Shown: positions 1 to 7,935 of the stretch, one piece after another
How the letters are laid out: each line of letters begins with the position of its first letter
Position numbering within the stretch: position 1 is the stretch's first letter
Origin: a virus
IMG/VR virus record: IMGVR_UViG_3300044712_000351
Span: 1-46,205 of that record
Length of the DNA: 46,205 nt
Reading direction: 5' to 3' (one strand)
Position numbers and translations under genes: made by a program
The notes under the pieces: model-generated
Told to the model about the DNA's origin: nothing
Seen by the model: the letters and a program-made list of their open reading frames with translations, nothing else
Databases searched by the model: none

Positions 1-1
1 T

Positions 2-658
2 TCAAGTGGCAACTCTGCCCAGATCGGTTCAAGCGGCGACTATGCCAAGATCGGTTCAAGTGGCAACTCTGCCCAGATCGGTTCAAGTGGCAACTATGCC
101 AAGATCGGTTCAAGCGGCAACTATGCCAAGATCGGTTCAAGTGGCAACTCTGCCCAGATCGGTTCAAGCGGCAACTCTGCCCAGATCGGTTCAAGCGGCA
201 ACTATGCCAAGATCGGTTCAAGTGGCAACTATGCCAAGATCGGTTCAAGTGGCAACTCTGCCCAGATCGGTTCAAGCGGCGACTATGCCAAGATCGGTTC
301 AAGTGGCAACTCTGCCCAGATCGGTTCAAGTGGCAACTATGCCAAGATCGGTTCAAGCGGCGACTATGCCCAGATCGGTTCAAGCGGCAACTATGCCAAG
401 ATCGGTTCAAGTGGCAACTATGCCAAGATCGACATTACAGGCCAATACTCCGTAGGTATGTGCGCCGGTCATAATAGCAAGATTAAAGCGCAACTTGGCT
501 GCTGGATTACGTTGGCCGAATGGAAATATGATGAAAAATTAGATAAAGCTATCCCGGTATGTGTCAAGTCAGCGCAAATTGACGGAGTAACGCTAAAAGA
601 GGATACGTGGTACATGTTAGCATGTGGTGAATTTGTCGAGGTGGGCGAAAATGAGTAG
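2..658 (+). CDS. C-terminal part of nonapeptide-repeat phage protein (DUF7666-like), continues from window end
   Basis: This is the 3' part of the gene that starts at 45568; no start lies here because the gene crosses the contig break. About 15 in-frame copies of the 9-residue unit IGSSG-[ND]-[SY]-A-[KQ] are followed by a unique C-terminal domain of about 75 residues (from about 431) rich in Trp and Cys. It ends ...VEVGENE and the stop overlaps the next start. The unit varies at only four codon positions. DUF7666-like proteins with such repeats are common in phages of gut and anaerobic Firmicutes; their function is unknown. A regular 9-residue period with Gly-Ser-Ser-Gly turns suggests a beta-solenoid-like rod. 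Copy number is not reliable because the assembly broke here. Confidence 0.8.
   Translation, partial: SSGNSAQIGSSGDYAKIGSSGNSAQIGSSGNYAKIGSSGNYAKIGSSGNSAQIGSSGNSAQIGSSGNYAKIGSSGNYAKIGSSGNSAQIGSSGDYAKIGSSGNSAQIGSSGNYAKIGSSGDYAQIGSSGNYAKIGSSGNYAKIDITGQYSVGMCAGHNSKIKAQLGCWITLAEWKYDEKLDKAIPVCVKSAQIDGVTLKEDTWYMLACGEFVEVGENE
6..455 (+). repeat. 27-bp tandem repeat array, left part
   Basis: About 15 head-to-tail 27-bp units (ATCGGTTCAAGYGGC followed by RAC-TMT-GCC-MAG) lie inside the coding frame of the wrapped repeat protein. Unit differences are combinations of a few single-base variants (AGT/AGC, AAC/GAC, TCT/TAT, CAG/AAG), as expected from repeated unequal exchange or slippage. The right part of the same array is at 45942-46205. 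Confidence 0.95.
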
Positions 659-872
659 ATTCACCGATTTAACCCTTCCCCTTGACCGCTTTAGCCATCC
701 TCTCTCGCAGGAGATGTTTCAGCCGGAAAGCCATACTACCGACGAATATTGTCCGTGGTGTGGGAGCACAATGATTGAGGTTAAATACCCGGATACGGCT
801 ATAGATTACAACGAACAGACATATTACACGGGCGGCGGGTATGATATTTACTGCCCGAGGGGGTGCTGCTGA
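651..872 (+). CDS. Small zinc-ribbon-like protein
   Basis: 73 aa, start ATG at 651 inside the stop of the previous gene (ATGAGTAG overlap), implying translational coupling. A CPWCG knuckle near residue 34 and a C-terminal CPRGCC could bind one zinc ion. Small proteins of this kind are frequent in early regions of Firmicutes phages and have no assigned role. The stop overlaps the next start (TGATG). It sits first in a run of overlapping early genes leading to the recombination genes. Confidence 0.75.
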   Translation: MSRFTDLTLPLDRFSHPLSQEMFQPESHTTDEYCPWCGSTMIEVKYPDTAIDYNEQTYYTGGGYDIYCPRGCC

Positions 873-1141
873 TGAAAAAACTTCGCGTATGTCACTTCCC
901 ACAAATTCCATGTAAGCCATTTATAGTCTCTGTTAAGGATTTAGAAGAAGCCAAGAAAATCTTTGATGTCCTTGCTGATTATGACCTGTTCCAATTTAAA
1001 AACAAGATCAAGCCTGATTACGCCAATGCAACTGTATTAGAAGAATGGGACGAAGAAGAACAAGATTGGCTTTCATGGTACGACGAAGAAACGGGATTGG
1101 ATTTTGACCAATATTGGGACGAAAAGGAGGCCACAATATGA
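872..1141 (+). CDS. Conserved small acidic phage protein
   Basis: 89 aa. The ATG at 872 is chosen because GAGGGGG lies 8 nt upstream; the GTG at 863 would overlap that site. The N-terminal half has the pattern KLRVCHFPQIPCKPFIV followed by a Leu/Ala-rich helix, and the C-terminal half is very acidic (EEWDEEEQDW). I recognise the pattern as a recurrent early-phage hypothetical protein, but no function is known to me. The acidic tail could be a protein-binding or DNA-mimic surface; this is speculation. Confidence 0.75.
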   Translation: MKKLRVCHFPQIPCKPFIVSVKDLEEAKKIFDVLADYDLFQFKNKIKPDYANATVLEEWDEEEQDWLSWYDEETGLDFDQYWDEKEATI

Positions 1142-1332
1142 AAATCTTCGACGTTACAGTCCTTGACCAAAAGCACGGCATAACCGCCGTTATCCGCAAT
1201 GTTCCCGCAGAGACGAAAGCGGCGGCATTTATAAAGGCGCGGCGGCTGATGGAGATTGAGGGAGTGCCGAGGCAGTATGTGAAGCGGAAGAAAGAGGAGG
1301 AGGTAAAACAAGATGTTGCCAAAGCTGTATGA
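1138..1332 (+). CDS. Small basic hypothetical protein
   Basis: 64 aa. Starts at the ATG overlapping the upstream stop (ATGA) with AAGGAGG upstream. The N-terminus is a beta-strand-like stretch (MKIFDVTVLDQKHG) followed by an Ala/Lys/Arg-rich helix (ETKAAAFIKARRLM) and a charged tail. It overlaps the next gene by 20 nt. No family recognised. Confidence 0.65.
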   Translation: MKIFDVTVLDQKHGITAVIRNVPAETKAAAFIKARRLMEIEGVPRQYVKRKKEEEVKQDVAKAV

Positions 1333-1798
1333 TCTTAGCGCGGCATACGCTGAATTGATGGGGAGGGATGACCTTTCCCCACAAGCGTTAAGCGATACAT
1401 TAGACAGTATAAACGATGCAATAGAGGTAAAAGCACGAAATAGCATTGCCGTGTTTATGGAGTTGGAAGATTATATCGAATCTTGCAAAAAGCGGGAAGA
1501 ACAGTTTAAAGCGTGGCGCAGGACCGCAGAAAATCGTTTGGAATGGCTGAAAGGTTACTGGGAAAAGAACATGGAGGCAATGGGTAAAACGAAGATTCAA
1601 ACGGAACTTGGGCCTATTAGTTTACGAAATAGCAAGGGAATGGTTCACATTATCGACAGTAACCAAATCCCGGCCTGTTACAAGAAAACCACTATAACCG
1701 AAACGATAGATAAGACCCTCATATATGAGGCTATCAAGGATGATGTTAAAGTCCCCGGTGCTGAGTTAGTACCAGGGAAATACATTAAGGTGGGGTGA
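1313..1798 (+). CDS. Siphovirus Gp157-like protein
   Basis: 161 aa, ATG preceded by GAGGAGG. It has a long N-terminal amphipathic helical region (residues about 5-90), then a beta-rich part with the motif TELGPISLRNSKG and the tail VPGAELVPGKYIKVG. This architecture is that of the Gp157 family (described from a streptococcal phage linked to resistance phenotypes), which usually sits directly upstream of Sak4/AAA-ATPase recombination genes, as here. The molecular role is unproven; likely a partner of the recombination module. Stop overlaps the next gene. Confidence 0.8.
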   Translation: MLPKLYDLSAAYAELMGRDDLSPQALSDTLDSINDAIEVKARNSIAVFMELEDYIESCKKREEQFKAWRRTAENRLEWLKGYWEKNMEAMGKTKIQTELGPISLRNSKGMVHIIDSNQIPACYKKTTITETIDKTLIYEAIKDDVKVPGAELVPGKYIKVG

Positions 1799-1800
1799 GT

Positions 1801-2451
1801 ATGAGCAGGGTTATAGCAATTGCCGGGGAGTCTGGCTCTGGAAAGACGACAAGTCTCCGCAATCTTGACCCCAAAACGACATATATCATTGACGCAGATC
1901 GTAAGGGGTTAAGCTGGAAAGGTTGGAAGAAGCAATACAATACCGAAGCAAAAAACTATGTTCAAACTAGCGATGTAAACAAAATTGCTGCTATTATTTC
2001 CGGTATTAGTGAAAAGGCCGCACACATAAAAGTCATTGTTGTAGATACCATTAACACAATCATGGTCGATGATGAAATGAAACGCATGAAAGAAAAAGGA
2101 TACGACAAATGGCAAGATATGGCGCAGAGTGTATGGGATTTAATAAGCAACGCTCACCTTTACCGGGATGACTTGACTATAGTGTTTTTAGCACACACAC
2201 AGACAGAAAGAGACGATAGCGGTTTTACTTTCACAAGAATTAAAACAAGTGGCAAAAAGCTGGATAAGATCGTCCTTGAAAGCAAATTTACTACCGTTTT
2301 GATTGCTAAATGTTTAGACGGTAAGCACATTTTTGAAACCAAAGCAAAAGGAAGTACAGCTAAAAGCCCTTTTGGATGCTTTGAGGAATTTGAAATCGAA
2401 AACGATTTGAACGAAGTTATTAAACGATTGGAGGAATATGAAAATGAATAA
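1801..2451 (+). CDS. Sak4-like RecA-fold ATPase (phage recombinase)
   Basis: 216 aa from the ATG at 1801; an in-frame GTG at 1795 would overlap the ribosome-binding site. It has Walker A GESGSGKT at residues 9-16, a Walker B-like strand VIVVDTIN near residue 80, and LAHTQTE near 130. Length and layout match Sak4-type core RecA-fold proteins, which promote single-strand annealing or exchange together with a phage SSB. The next gene encodes a protein with an SSB-like tail, supporting this. Likely role: phage recombination and replication restart in the cytoplasm. Confidence 0.78.
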   Translation: MSRVIAIAGESGSGKTTSLRNLDPKTTYIIDADRKGLSWKGWKKQYNTEAKNYVQTSDVNKIAAIISGISEKAAHIKVIVVDTINTIMVDDEMKRMKEKGYDKWQDMAQSVWDLISNAHLYRDDLTIVFLAHTQTERDDSGFTFTRIKTSGKKLDKIVLESKFTTVLIAKCLDGKHIFETKAKGSTAKSPFGCFEEFEIENDLNEVIKRLEEYENE

Positions 2452-2995
2452 ACCGGCTGAATGGGACAATACAGAGGCTTTCACGGGAGAATTTAAGATT
2501 CTCCCCCCTGGTGGACATATTTGCAAAATTAAACAGGCTACTATTGACACTACACAAACAGGCAAAGAGGTTTTAATAATCCTCTTCGATATTGCCGAAG
2601 GCGAATTTGCTAATTATTACGGTGAGCAATTTACCAAGAAAACCGAAAATAACCCGGACGCAAAATGGCAGGGCGTATACCGCCAACTAACGGAGGGCAA
2701 CAGCCTTAAATTCTTTAAAGGCATGATTCAAGCCATAGAAAACAGCAACAACGGCTACAAATGGAATTGGGACGAAAAAACATTGAAAGGCAAGTTATTT
2801 GGCGGCGTATTTGGGCAGGAAGAGTACATTAACAACAACAACGAATTGAAACTTTCCACCAAATGCCGCTTTATCCGCAGCGTTGAACAGATCAGAAAAG
2901 GAGTGGATGCGCCGGAGGTTAAGAAATTGAACGGCACATCCAGCAACAGCCAATATAGTTCTGATGTATTCCCGGACGAGGATATTCCTTTTTAA
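2444..2995 (+). CDS. DUF669-like single-stranded DNA-binding protein
   Basis: 183 aa from the ATG at 2444, which has the better spacing (9 nt) to GGAGG; the ATG at 2438 is only 3 nt away. It contains an N-terminal FTGEFKILPPGGH segment, a middle beta-rich domain with aromatic residues, and an acidic C-terminal tail ending DEDIPF, exactly like the interaction tip of bacterial SSB. DUF669-type proteins often pair with Sak4 or Erf genes. Expected role: coat single-stranded DNA and recruit the ATPase. Overlaps the Sak4-like gene by 8 nt. Confidence 0.75.
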   Translation: MNKPAEWDNTEAFTGEFKILPPGGHICKIKQATIDTTQTGKEVLIILFDIAEGEFANYYGEQFTKKTENNPDAKWQGVYRQLTEGNSLKFFKGMIQAIENSNNGYKWNWDEKTLKGKLFGGVFGQEEYINNNNELKLSTKCRFIRSVEQIRKGVDAPEVKKLNGTSSNSQYSSDVFPDEDIPF

Positions 2996-3016
2996 ATAAC
3001 GAGAGGAGAAAATTAC

Positions 3017-3541
3017 ATGTCTGATTTTAACACTCTTAAAAATATGGCTGGCTTTTATATTGATTCAGAAGATATTCAGAACCTTGTTGAATCATTTTTA
3101 ACTGAAAAGGTTCCCGAATACTTTCAAAAAATACCCGCTAGTTCTTCCGGCAAATATCACCCTTCTTACACGTTGGGCGAAGGTGGGTTATTACGGCACA
3201 CAATAGCCGCTGTGAAGATTCTTCGGCACACGTTAAACCTTGATTTTATGAAGAACACTTTTAGCGATATAGAACGGGACAAAATGACTGCCGCCATGAT
3301 CTTGCATGACACCTTTAAATATGGTGTTAAATACGATTTGAGCGACTACAAAGACCACGAAATGAAGGCAGCAGAGCAAGTCAAGGAATATTTTGGCGAA
3401 CATGGCGAGGATATAGCGCGGTTAATTGCTTGCCATATGGGTCAATGGGGCATACAGCAACCGCAAAAATTAGACGAGTTCATTGTCCATCAAGCGGATT
3501 ATTTGGCAAGCCGGAAAAATATTACCGTTGACGTGATGTAA
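3017..3541 (+). CDS. HD-domain phosphohydrolase
   Basis: 174 aa with RBS GAGAGGAG. The metal-binding pattern is complete: H61 (LLRHT), H97-D98 (ILHDT), H114 (KDHEM), H140 (ACHMGQWG) and D161 (HQADYLAS). Such proteins hydrolyse phosphate esters of nucleotides; in phages they may adjust nucleotide pools or degrade signalling nucleotides. Its place between SSB and replication genes suits a nucleotide role, but the substrate cannot be read from sequence. Confidence 0.82.
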   Translation: MSDFNTLKNMAGFYIDSEDIQNLVESFLTEKVPEYFQKIPASSSGKYHPSYTLGEGGLLRHTIAAVKILRHTLNLDFMKNTFSDIERDKMTAAMILHDTFKYGVKYDLSDYKDHEMKAAEQVKEYFGEHGEDIARLIACHMGQWGIQQPQKLDEFIVHQADYLASRKNITVDVM

Positions 3542-3558
3542 CACCACAGCAACAACAG

Positions 3559-3582
3559 GGGCAAGGTTGCGGCTTTGCCCCG
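3559..3582 (+). other. Hairpin between HD gene and TM gene
   Basis: GGGGCAA and TTGCCCC form a 7-bp stem with a 10-nt loop immediately upstream of the GGAGGAGG site of the next gene. There is no T run, so it is unlikely to terminate transcription; it may set mRNA stability or processing between the two genes. Confidence 0.45.
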
Positions 3583-3595
3583 GAGGAGGCCATAC

Positions 3596-3817
3596 ATGCG
3601 CTACATAACCATAATTACCGCCATCCTCTATCTTGCCTTACCCGCCATACTGTGGTGGCATGAACAGCAAGAAACCCAGGTATTGCGGCTATTAGCAAGC
3701 GATATTCAACAGCTACAGCAAGAAAACGCCACACTACGGCAGGAGATTGAACGGAGGACGAGCGGGGAGTATATCATGAACGCGAGCTTTGCTTATATAA
3801 CGGGGGAGGGGGAGTAG
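3596..3817 (+). CDS. Single-pass membrane coiled-coil protein
   Basis: 73 aa from the ATG at 3596 (GGAGGAGG upstream); an upstream in-frame TTG lies before that site. Residues 3-22 form one hydrophobic segment (YITIITAILYLALPAILWW), followed by a coiled coil rich in Gln/Glu/Leu (about 25-60). Probably anchored in the inner membrane with a soluble helix. Function unknown. Confidence 0.7.
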   Translation: MRYITIITAILYLALPAILWWHEQQETQVLRLLASDIQQLQQENATLRQEIERRTSGEYIMNASFAYITGEGE

Positions 3818-3821
3818 CAGG

Positions 3822-3962
3822 ATGCCTCAACCGGTAAACGACAATGTATATAAATGCAATTTTTGTGATAAGAAATTCTTTACATTTCGTGGGGCCGTGA
3901 TTCACGAAAACAGATATTGCAAGAAGAACAGAAAACGCAAAGAGAAGATTAAAGAAGATTAA
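3822..3962 (+). CDS. Mini zinc-finger protein (C2HC)
   Basis: 46 aa. The spacing C12-x2-C15-x12-H28-x4-C33 is that of a classical C2H2-type finger with a terminal Cys, followed by a very basic tail (CKKNRKRKEKIK). Single-finger mini-proteins are unusual in bacteria but recur in phages. DNA or RNA binding is plausible from the basic tail. Starts 5 nt after the previous stop. Confidence 0.7.
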   Translation: MPQPVNDNVYKCNFCDKKFFTFRGAVIHENRYCKKNRKRKEKIKED

Positions 3963-4049
3963 AGAGGATGACCCGCGTTTAGGGATGGACTTATTTGAGG
4001 GTGTGAGTTAGGCCGCGTTAAGGCTGTTTAATTGATGGGTGGGTGGGGG

Positions 4050-4718
4050 ATGAATTATCTTGCCGAAATATTGGCCTTTAACCGGTGGAGGGAAGTGAAC
4101 CCGTTACCTGCCAGCGCAATTGCATTATGGCATGAATTAATGGCTGTTTGTAATAAGGCTGGATGGCAACAGGTATTTACTACCCCGAATGGGACGTTAC
4201 AGGCCGCATGTGGTTTGAGCCGCAGAGAATTTGACAGGGCAAGGCAAATATTAATAGAAAATGACCGCATTAAATACAAGAAGTCCGAGAGGGTAAACCA
4301 AGCAGGACGATATGAGATTATCCCCTTCCCGATTGTTCAAAACGTACAACAAAACGTACAACAGAACGTACAACAAAAGGTGCACAGAACGTACAACAAA
4401 ACGAGCAACAAAAAGGACACATTATTTAAACAAGAAACAGAAACAGAAATAAAAGAAAATATGATAAAAGAATTTACCGCCAACCCTGTTTTGATTGATG
4501 CCCTGCAAAAATTTAATAAAATGCGGAACAAAATCAAAAAACCATTAACGGATGATGCGGTTATTTTATTATTCCGTGAATTAAATAAATTAGCCACTAC
4601 CGATGACGAAAAAATTGCCATATTGAACCGCAGTATTATGAATTGCTGGCAAGGTGTATTTGCAATAAAAGATCAACAGCAACAGCCTAAATCAGACTAT
4701 TCGCGGGTAAAGGTATAG
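4050..4718 (+). CDS. Phage replication initiator, DnaD-like N-terminus, with embedded origin
   Basis: 222 aa from the ATG at 4050 (MNYLAEILAFNRW...), the usual N-terminus of Firmicutes phage replisome organizers; starts further upstream are less typical. Residues 1-90 form a winged-helix-like domain (ALWHELM, LSRREFDRARQILIEN). The middle is low-complexity (NVQQ repeats) and is encoded by 12-bp iterons. The C-terminal helical domain is DnaD-like or helicase-loader-like. As with lambda O, the origin lies inside the initiator gene, and the product probably binds these repeats and loads the helicase encoded next. Confidence 0.75.
   Translation: MNYLAEILAFNRWREVNPLPASAIALWHELMAVCNKAGWQQVFTTPNGTLQAACGLSRREFDRARQILIENDRIKYKKSERVNQAGRYEIIPFPIVQNVQQNVQQNVQQKVHRTYNKTSNKKDTLFKQETETEIKENMIKEFTANPVLIDALQKFNKMRNKIKKPLTDDAVILLFRELNKLATTDDEKIAILNRSIMNCWQGVFAIKDQQQQPKSDYSRVKV
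4341..4411 (+). other. Probable replication origin: 12-bp iterons plus AT-rich flank
   Basis: AACGTACAACAR occurs at 4341, 4353, 4365 and 4388, with degenerate copies at 4377 and 4400, giving about six near-contiguous 12-bp units (just over one helical turn each). A strongly A/T-rich stretch follows (about 4405-4475), suitable as an unwinding element. The position inside the initiator gene matches lambda-type origins. The repeats are in frame and translate to NVQQ, so selection on the protein is the alternative explanation. Confidence 0.65.
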
Positions 4719-4733
4719 CGGGGAGGTGATTAT

Positions 4734-6527
4734 TTGAACCCCTTTGATTTTGCGCGGAAATACTTCGGACACTACCAGCAGAAAGGCGACGAGATAAAGC
4801 CAATGTATTGCCCTTTCTGTAATGGCGGCGAACATCATGATAAATACACTTTCGCCTTAAACGCTAAAAATATGACCTATAACTGCAAGCGCGGGACATG
4901 CGGCAAACAAGGGCATTTTACTCAACTATGTAAAGAGTTTGGGGAACAGGCAGACCGTGATAATACATACGAAATACATACAAGGCAACGGATATATAAA
5001 AAGCCGCAGACTAAAATAGCCACACCACAGCAAAAGGTAGAAGCGTATTTGAAGTTACGCGGCTTTAGTTCTGATACATGGAAGCGGCGTAATGTCGGGG
5101 AGTATGGCGGCAATATAGCAATGCCCTACTACGAAAACGGTGAACTGGTTATGGTTAAATTCCGCAAGCCTGAGAAATACAACGGTAAAGGGCAGAAAGC
5201 TTGGCGGGAAGAGGGCGGGAAGGCTGTTCTGTGGGGTATGGACTTATGCGACTGCGTTAATCCTCTTGTGATCGTAGAAGGGGAAATGGATGCGCTGGCA
5301 CTGGATGAGTGCGGTATAAAAAACGTGGTTAGCGTACCAAGCGGAGCCGAGGACTTAACATGGATTGAACTTTGCTGGGATTGGCTGGAACGGTTTAAAC
5401 AGATCATCATATGGGGCGATAACGATGAGCCAGGGCAAGCAATGGTGCGGAATCTTATTACGCGGCTTGGCGATTGGCGATGCTATGTAGTAGATAGCCA
5501 GTATAAAGACGCGAACGAATGCCTTGTCAAAGAAGGAGCCGCTGAAACAGCAGGATATGTATTAGGCGCAAAGCCTGTACCGATTCACGGACTCATAGAC
5601 CTTGCCAGTGTAACGCCGTATGATGTGGCGAAAGTCCAGCGTGTAGCGTCGAAGATCAGAGGGCTTGACGAAGAGACAGGCGGCTTTCTGATGGGTGAAT
5701 TATCCATCTGGACAGGTAGGAGTGGACAGGGCAAGTCAACCATATTAGGACAGCAAATGATTGAAGCTATTGACGCCGGGGAGAGCGTATGCGCCTATAG
5801 CGGAGAGTTAAGGGCAGACCGTTTCCAATACTGGATTAACCTGCAAGCGGCTGGGAGAAAGCACATTGCAAAGTATTTCGATAAGGTGAAAGGTAAAGAC
5901 GTTGCATATGTGCCGAAGGAGACAGCCGAACAGATCAAAGAGTGGTATCAAGGCAGGTTTTGGCTGTATGACAACAATGTGAGCGGCAACAACGAGGAAA
6001 CGGGTATTCTAAGGCTGTTTAGTTATGCGGCAAGGAAATACGGCTGTAAGGTGTTCTTGGTTGATAACCTTATGACGAGCCGCTTTGATTGTGGGAAGTC
6101 GGATAGCGATTATTACAGGGCACAATCAAATTTCGTCGGTGAACTGATACATTTTGCCAAGGCTTATAATGTGCATGTTCACTTGGTAGCACACCCGCGA
6201 AAGACACAAGGAAAGATTGAGAAAGAAAACGTGTCTGGAAGCGGAGATATAACGAATCGCGCCGACAATGTGTTTTCTATAGACCGCATGACCGACGAAG
6301 AGAAGATGAAAGCCGGATTTGATACCAAGCTAACTATATTAAAAAACCGTTCCGAAGGTGTCCAAAATGTAGAAATAGGGCTAATGTTTGACCAGGAGTC
6401 GAAACGGTTTTATCAGCGTTCGGACACGGTAGGCGCATATAAGATGTACGGATGGGAGACGTTGCCGTCTCCATGGGACGAAGAAGGGGAGAAAAATGAA
6501 AGTATACCGCTTGCTGGAGTGGTGTAG
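4734..6527 (+). CDS. Bifunctional primase-helicase (T7 gp4 / Twinkle type)
   Basis: 597 aa, TTG start with GGGAGGTGAT 3-5 nt upstream. Order of domains: zinc-binding (C26, C29, C51, C56); TOPRIM primase with VIVEGEMDALAL near 178-189 and a GDNDEPG motif; RecA-like DnaB helicase with Walker A GRSGQGKST near 328-336 and VFLVDNLM as Walker B. Length matches the family. It makes RNA primers and unwinds the fork at the origin just upstream. No phage DNA polymerase gene was seen in the window, so host polymerase is presumably recruited. Confidence 0.9.
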   Translation: MNPFDFARKYFGHYQQKGDEIKPMYCPFCNGGEHHDKYTFALNAKNMTYNCKRGTCGKQGHFTQLCKEFGEQADRDNTYEIHTRQRIYKKPQTKIATPQQKVEAYLKLRGFSSDTWKRRNVGEYGGNIAMPYYENGELVMVKFRKPEKYNGKGQKAWREEGGKAVLWGMDLCDCVNPLVIVEGEMDALALDECGIKNVVSVPSGAEDLTWIELCWDWLERFKQIIIWGDNDEPGQAMVRNLITRLGDWRCYVVDSQYKDANECLVKEGAAETAGYVLGAKPVPIHGLIDLASVTPYDVAKVQRVASKIRGLDEETGGFLMGELSIWTGRSGQGKSTILGQQMIEAIDAGESVCAYSGELRADRFQYWINLQAAGRKHIAKYFDKVKGKDVAYVPKETAEQIKEWYQGRFWLYDNNVSGNNEETGILRLFSYAARKYGCKVFLVDNLMTSRFDCGKSDSDYYRAQSNFVGELIHFAKAYNVHVHLVAHPRKTQGKIEKENVSGSGDITNRADNVFSIDRMTDEEKMKAGFDTKLTILKNRSEGVQNVEIGLMFDQESKRFYQRSDTVGAYKMYGWETLPSPWDEEGEKNESIPLAGVV

Positions 6528-6648
6528 AAAATACTGTAGATGGATTCATCCTAGTATTTGTGGATTAGTTACAGAATATGCAATTAAGCGAAATCTGCAC
6601 AGGGTAGTAGATCAAGTGATATTGAGCATGGACAACAAAGGCGCATAG
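6496..6648 (+). CDS. Small basic Cys/Trp-containing protein
   Basis: 50 aa, overlapping the primase-helicase 3' end by 32 nt in another frame, with AAGGGGAG upstream. The N-terminus MKVYRLLEWCRKYCRW is amphipathic and basic. Function unknown; the good RBS and the lack of any other coding sequence in 6528-6648 are the main support. Confidence 0.5.
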   Translation: MKVYRLLEWCRKYCRWIHPSICGLVTEYAIKRNLHRVVDQVILSMDNKGA

Positions 6649-6662
6649 CTAGGAGGGGGATT

Positions 6663-6869
6663 ATGCGATACACAAAGGAGCAACTAAAAACAGCAATGTT
6701 TCTCCTGCTTGACGTAGCGTTGCCGCATATATTCTGCGAGAAGATTGAAAAAGAGGGTAATTGGCGGTGTAAACGATGTGATTCGTGCATGTTTGAACAA
6801 TTAATAAAAAGGGCAAAGGCTGGCGAACAGCCGAAAATACTTAGGACGTTAGGTAAATTTGAGAAATAG
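6663..6869 (+). CDS. Small Cys-rich protein
   Basis: 68 aa, RBS AGGAGGGGG. A helix (residues 5-20) is followed by CEKIEKEGNWRCKRCDSC, with four Cys that could form a zinc knuckle. Unknown function. It belongs to a series of small early genes, each preceded by nearly the same AGGAGGGGNNTATG leader. Confidence 0.65.
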   Translation: MRYTKEQLKTAMFLLLDVALPHIFCEKIEKEGNWRCKRCDSCMFEQLIKRAKAGEQPKILRTLGKFEK

Positions 6870-6884
6870 CATAGGAGGGGGATT

Positions 6885-7082
6885 ATGGACTGGGTTTTAG
6901 TGATAGGCGATAGTAATGGAAGAAGCTGGACAGAGAAATATGATTGGCCTGTTAAAACGGTTAACGGAGCCAAGAATCGCGCAAAGCGAATGATAGCAGA
7001 ATTCAATCATACTGAAATGTTCAGGTATGGCGCAAATGCGATAACTAGATCGCTAATAAATGTGTTGCCGCCAAAAGAATAG
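6885..7082 (+). CDS. Small hypothetical protein
   Basis: 65 aa, RBS AGGAGGGGG. It begins with a beta-strand (MDWVLVIGDSNG), then a basic helix (GAKNRAKRMIAEF). No family recognised. The leader is almost identical to that of the preceding gene, suggesting shared translation control or duplication of the start region. Confidence 0.6.
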   Translation: MDWVLVIGDSNGRSWTEKYDWPVKTVNGAKNRAKRMIAEFNHTEMFRYGANAITRSLINVLPPKE

Positions 7083-7096
7083 GAGGGGATGAGGGA

Positions 7097-7516
7097 ATGT
7101 ATGAGGGAGCCGATAAATACATGGATTCGCTAGTGGGTAAAATTGAGGAATTACAGCAACAACTCCAAGCCGCCGAAGCAAGGGCGGCAGAGTTGGAGGC
7201 GCGGGAGGCGCAGTATAGGGCGGCGTTGGAGGAAAGTAAGTATTTATATCAAGTCAATACAGATATAAATTGCGCTGGCAGTTATCAAGCCGCAAAATCA
7301 GCAGACGATAGAGCAAAAAAAATTTTTAATATGATCGACAAAGCCCTCTCCACTCCACCCGGCCCGGTGGCTGCGCTTATTGAGGCGGTGGGGAAAGCTA
7401 TTATCGTAAAAGATGGCGGGATTAGTATTAGCACAGTTGGAGTAATGAAACTGTATGATGCCTACACCAAACTAACCAGCCCAACCTACAAAAACGAGTG
7501 GGGGGAGGGCTACTGA
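7097..7516 (+). CDS. Coiled-coil hypothetical protein
   Basis: 139 aa. Residues 15-55 are a clear coiled coil (VGKIEELQQQLQAAEARAAELE), followed by a mixed region. Coiled-coil proteins of this type (Ead/Ea22-like early proteins) are common in phages and have unassigned roles. The RBS is GGAGGGGATGAGGG upstream of the ATG. Confidence 0.6.
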   Translation: MYEGADKYMDSLVGKIEELQQQLQAAEARAAELEAREAQYRAALEESKYLYQVNTDINCAGSYQAAKSADDRAKKIFNMIDKALSTPPGPVAALIEAVGKAIIVKDGGISISTVGVMKLYDAYTKLTSPTYKNEWGEGY

Positions 7517-7517
7517 A

Positions 7518-7934
7518 ATGAAATTGGACGAAATGATTGAAATAACAGAGAATTATCGGTATACAATTTGTTGCGGTGAACACGTTGAGGATGATATACG
7601 GGAATTATTGCTTGAACTAAAAGACCGCCGTGAGACCGAACTTAAACCGGCTACGAAGTTTTTGGGGAATACGACAGATAAGCAATTTGCCCACATACGA
7701 AGCGAACTGATAGAGGCGTGGGAAATCATAGAACTGCTTTGTATTTTTCCTAAAACGGCTGATAATTACGGGGAAAGGGTGCAGGAAGCCGCAGAAGAAC
7801 TTATTGACCTCCAAATGACCTGCTGTACAATGCTTGCAATACTCGGCCTTGACGAAAGCCAGCGCAGGGAAGCAAGACGCAAGGTTATCGAAAAGAACCG
7901 TAGCCGAGGTTATTACGAGGAGGAGGGTTGCTGA
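7518..7934 (+). CDS. MazG-like all-alpha NTP pyrophosphohydrolase (probable)
   Basis: 138 aa. The second half carries RSELIEAWEII and then EAAEELIDLQMTCCTML, resembling the paired E-rich helices and ExxD metal site of MazG-like enzymes, and ends VIEKNRSRGYY, a frequent C-terminal signature. Expected reaction: NTP to NMP plus pyrophosphate, possibly removing unwanted nucleotides or dampening the host alarmone response. Assignment is by motif only; an unrelated helical protein remains possible. Confidence 0.55.
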   Translation: MKLDEMIEITENYRYTICCGEHVEDDIRELLLELKDRRETELKPATKFLGNTTDKQFAHIRSELIEAWEIIELLCIFPKTADNYGERVQEAAEELIDLQMTCCTMLAILGLDESQRREARRKVIEKNRSRGYYEEEGC

Positions 7935-7935
7935 G

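Noticed and set aside
6-455. 149-codon frame with MPRSVQVAT-type repeats on the + strand, and NRSWHSCRL-type repeats on the minus strand at 45902-46198
   Set aside because: These are the same 27-bp repeats read in wrong frames; the IGSSG frame joins an N-terminal and a C-terminal domain and is the real one.
1-455. CRISPR array at the window ends
   Set aside because: Units are contiguous 27-bp in-frame coding repeats with no spacers.
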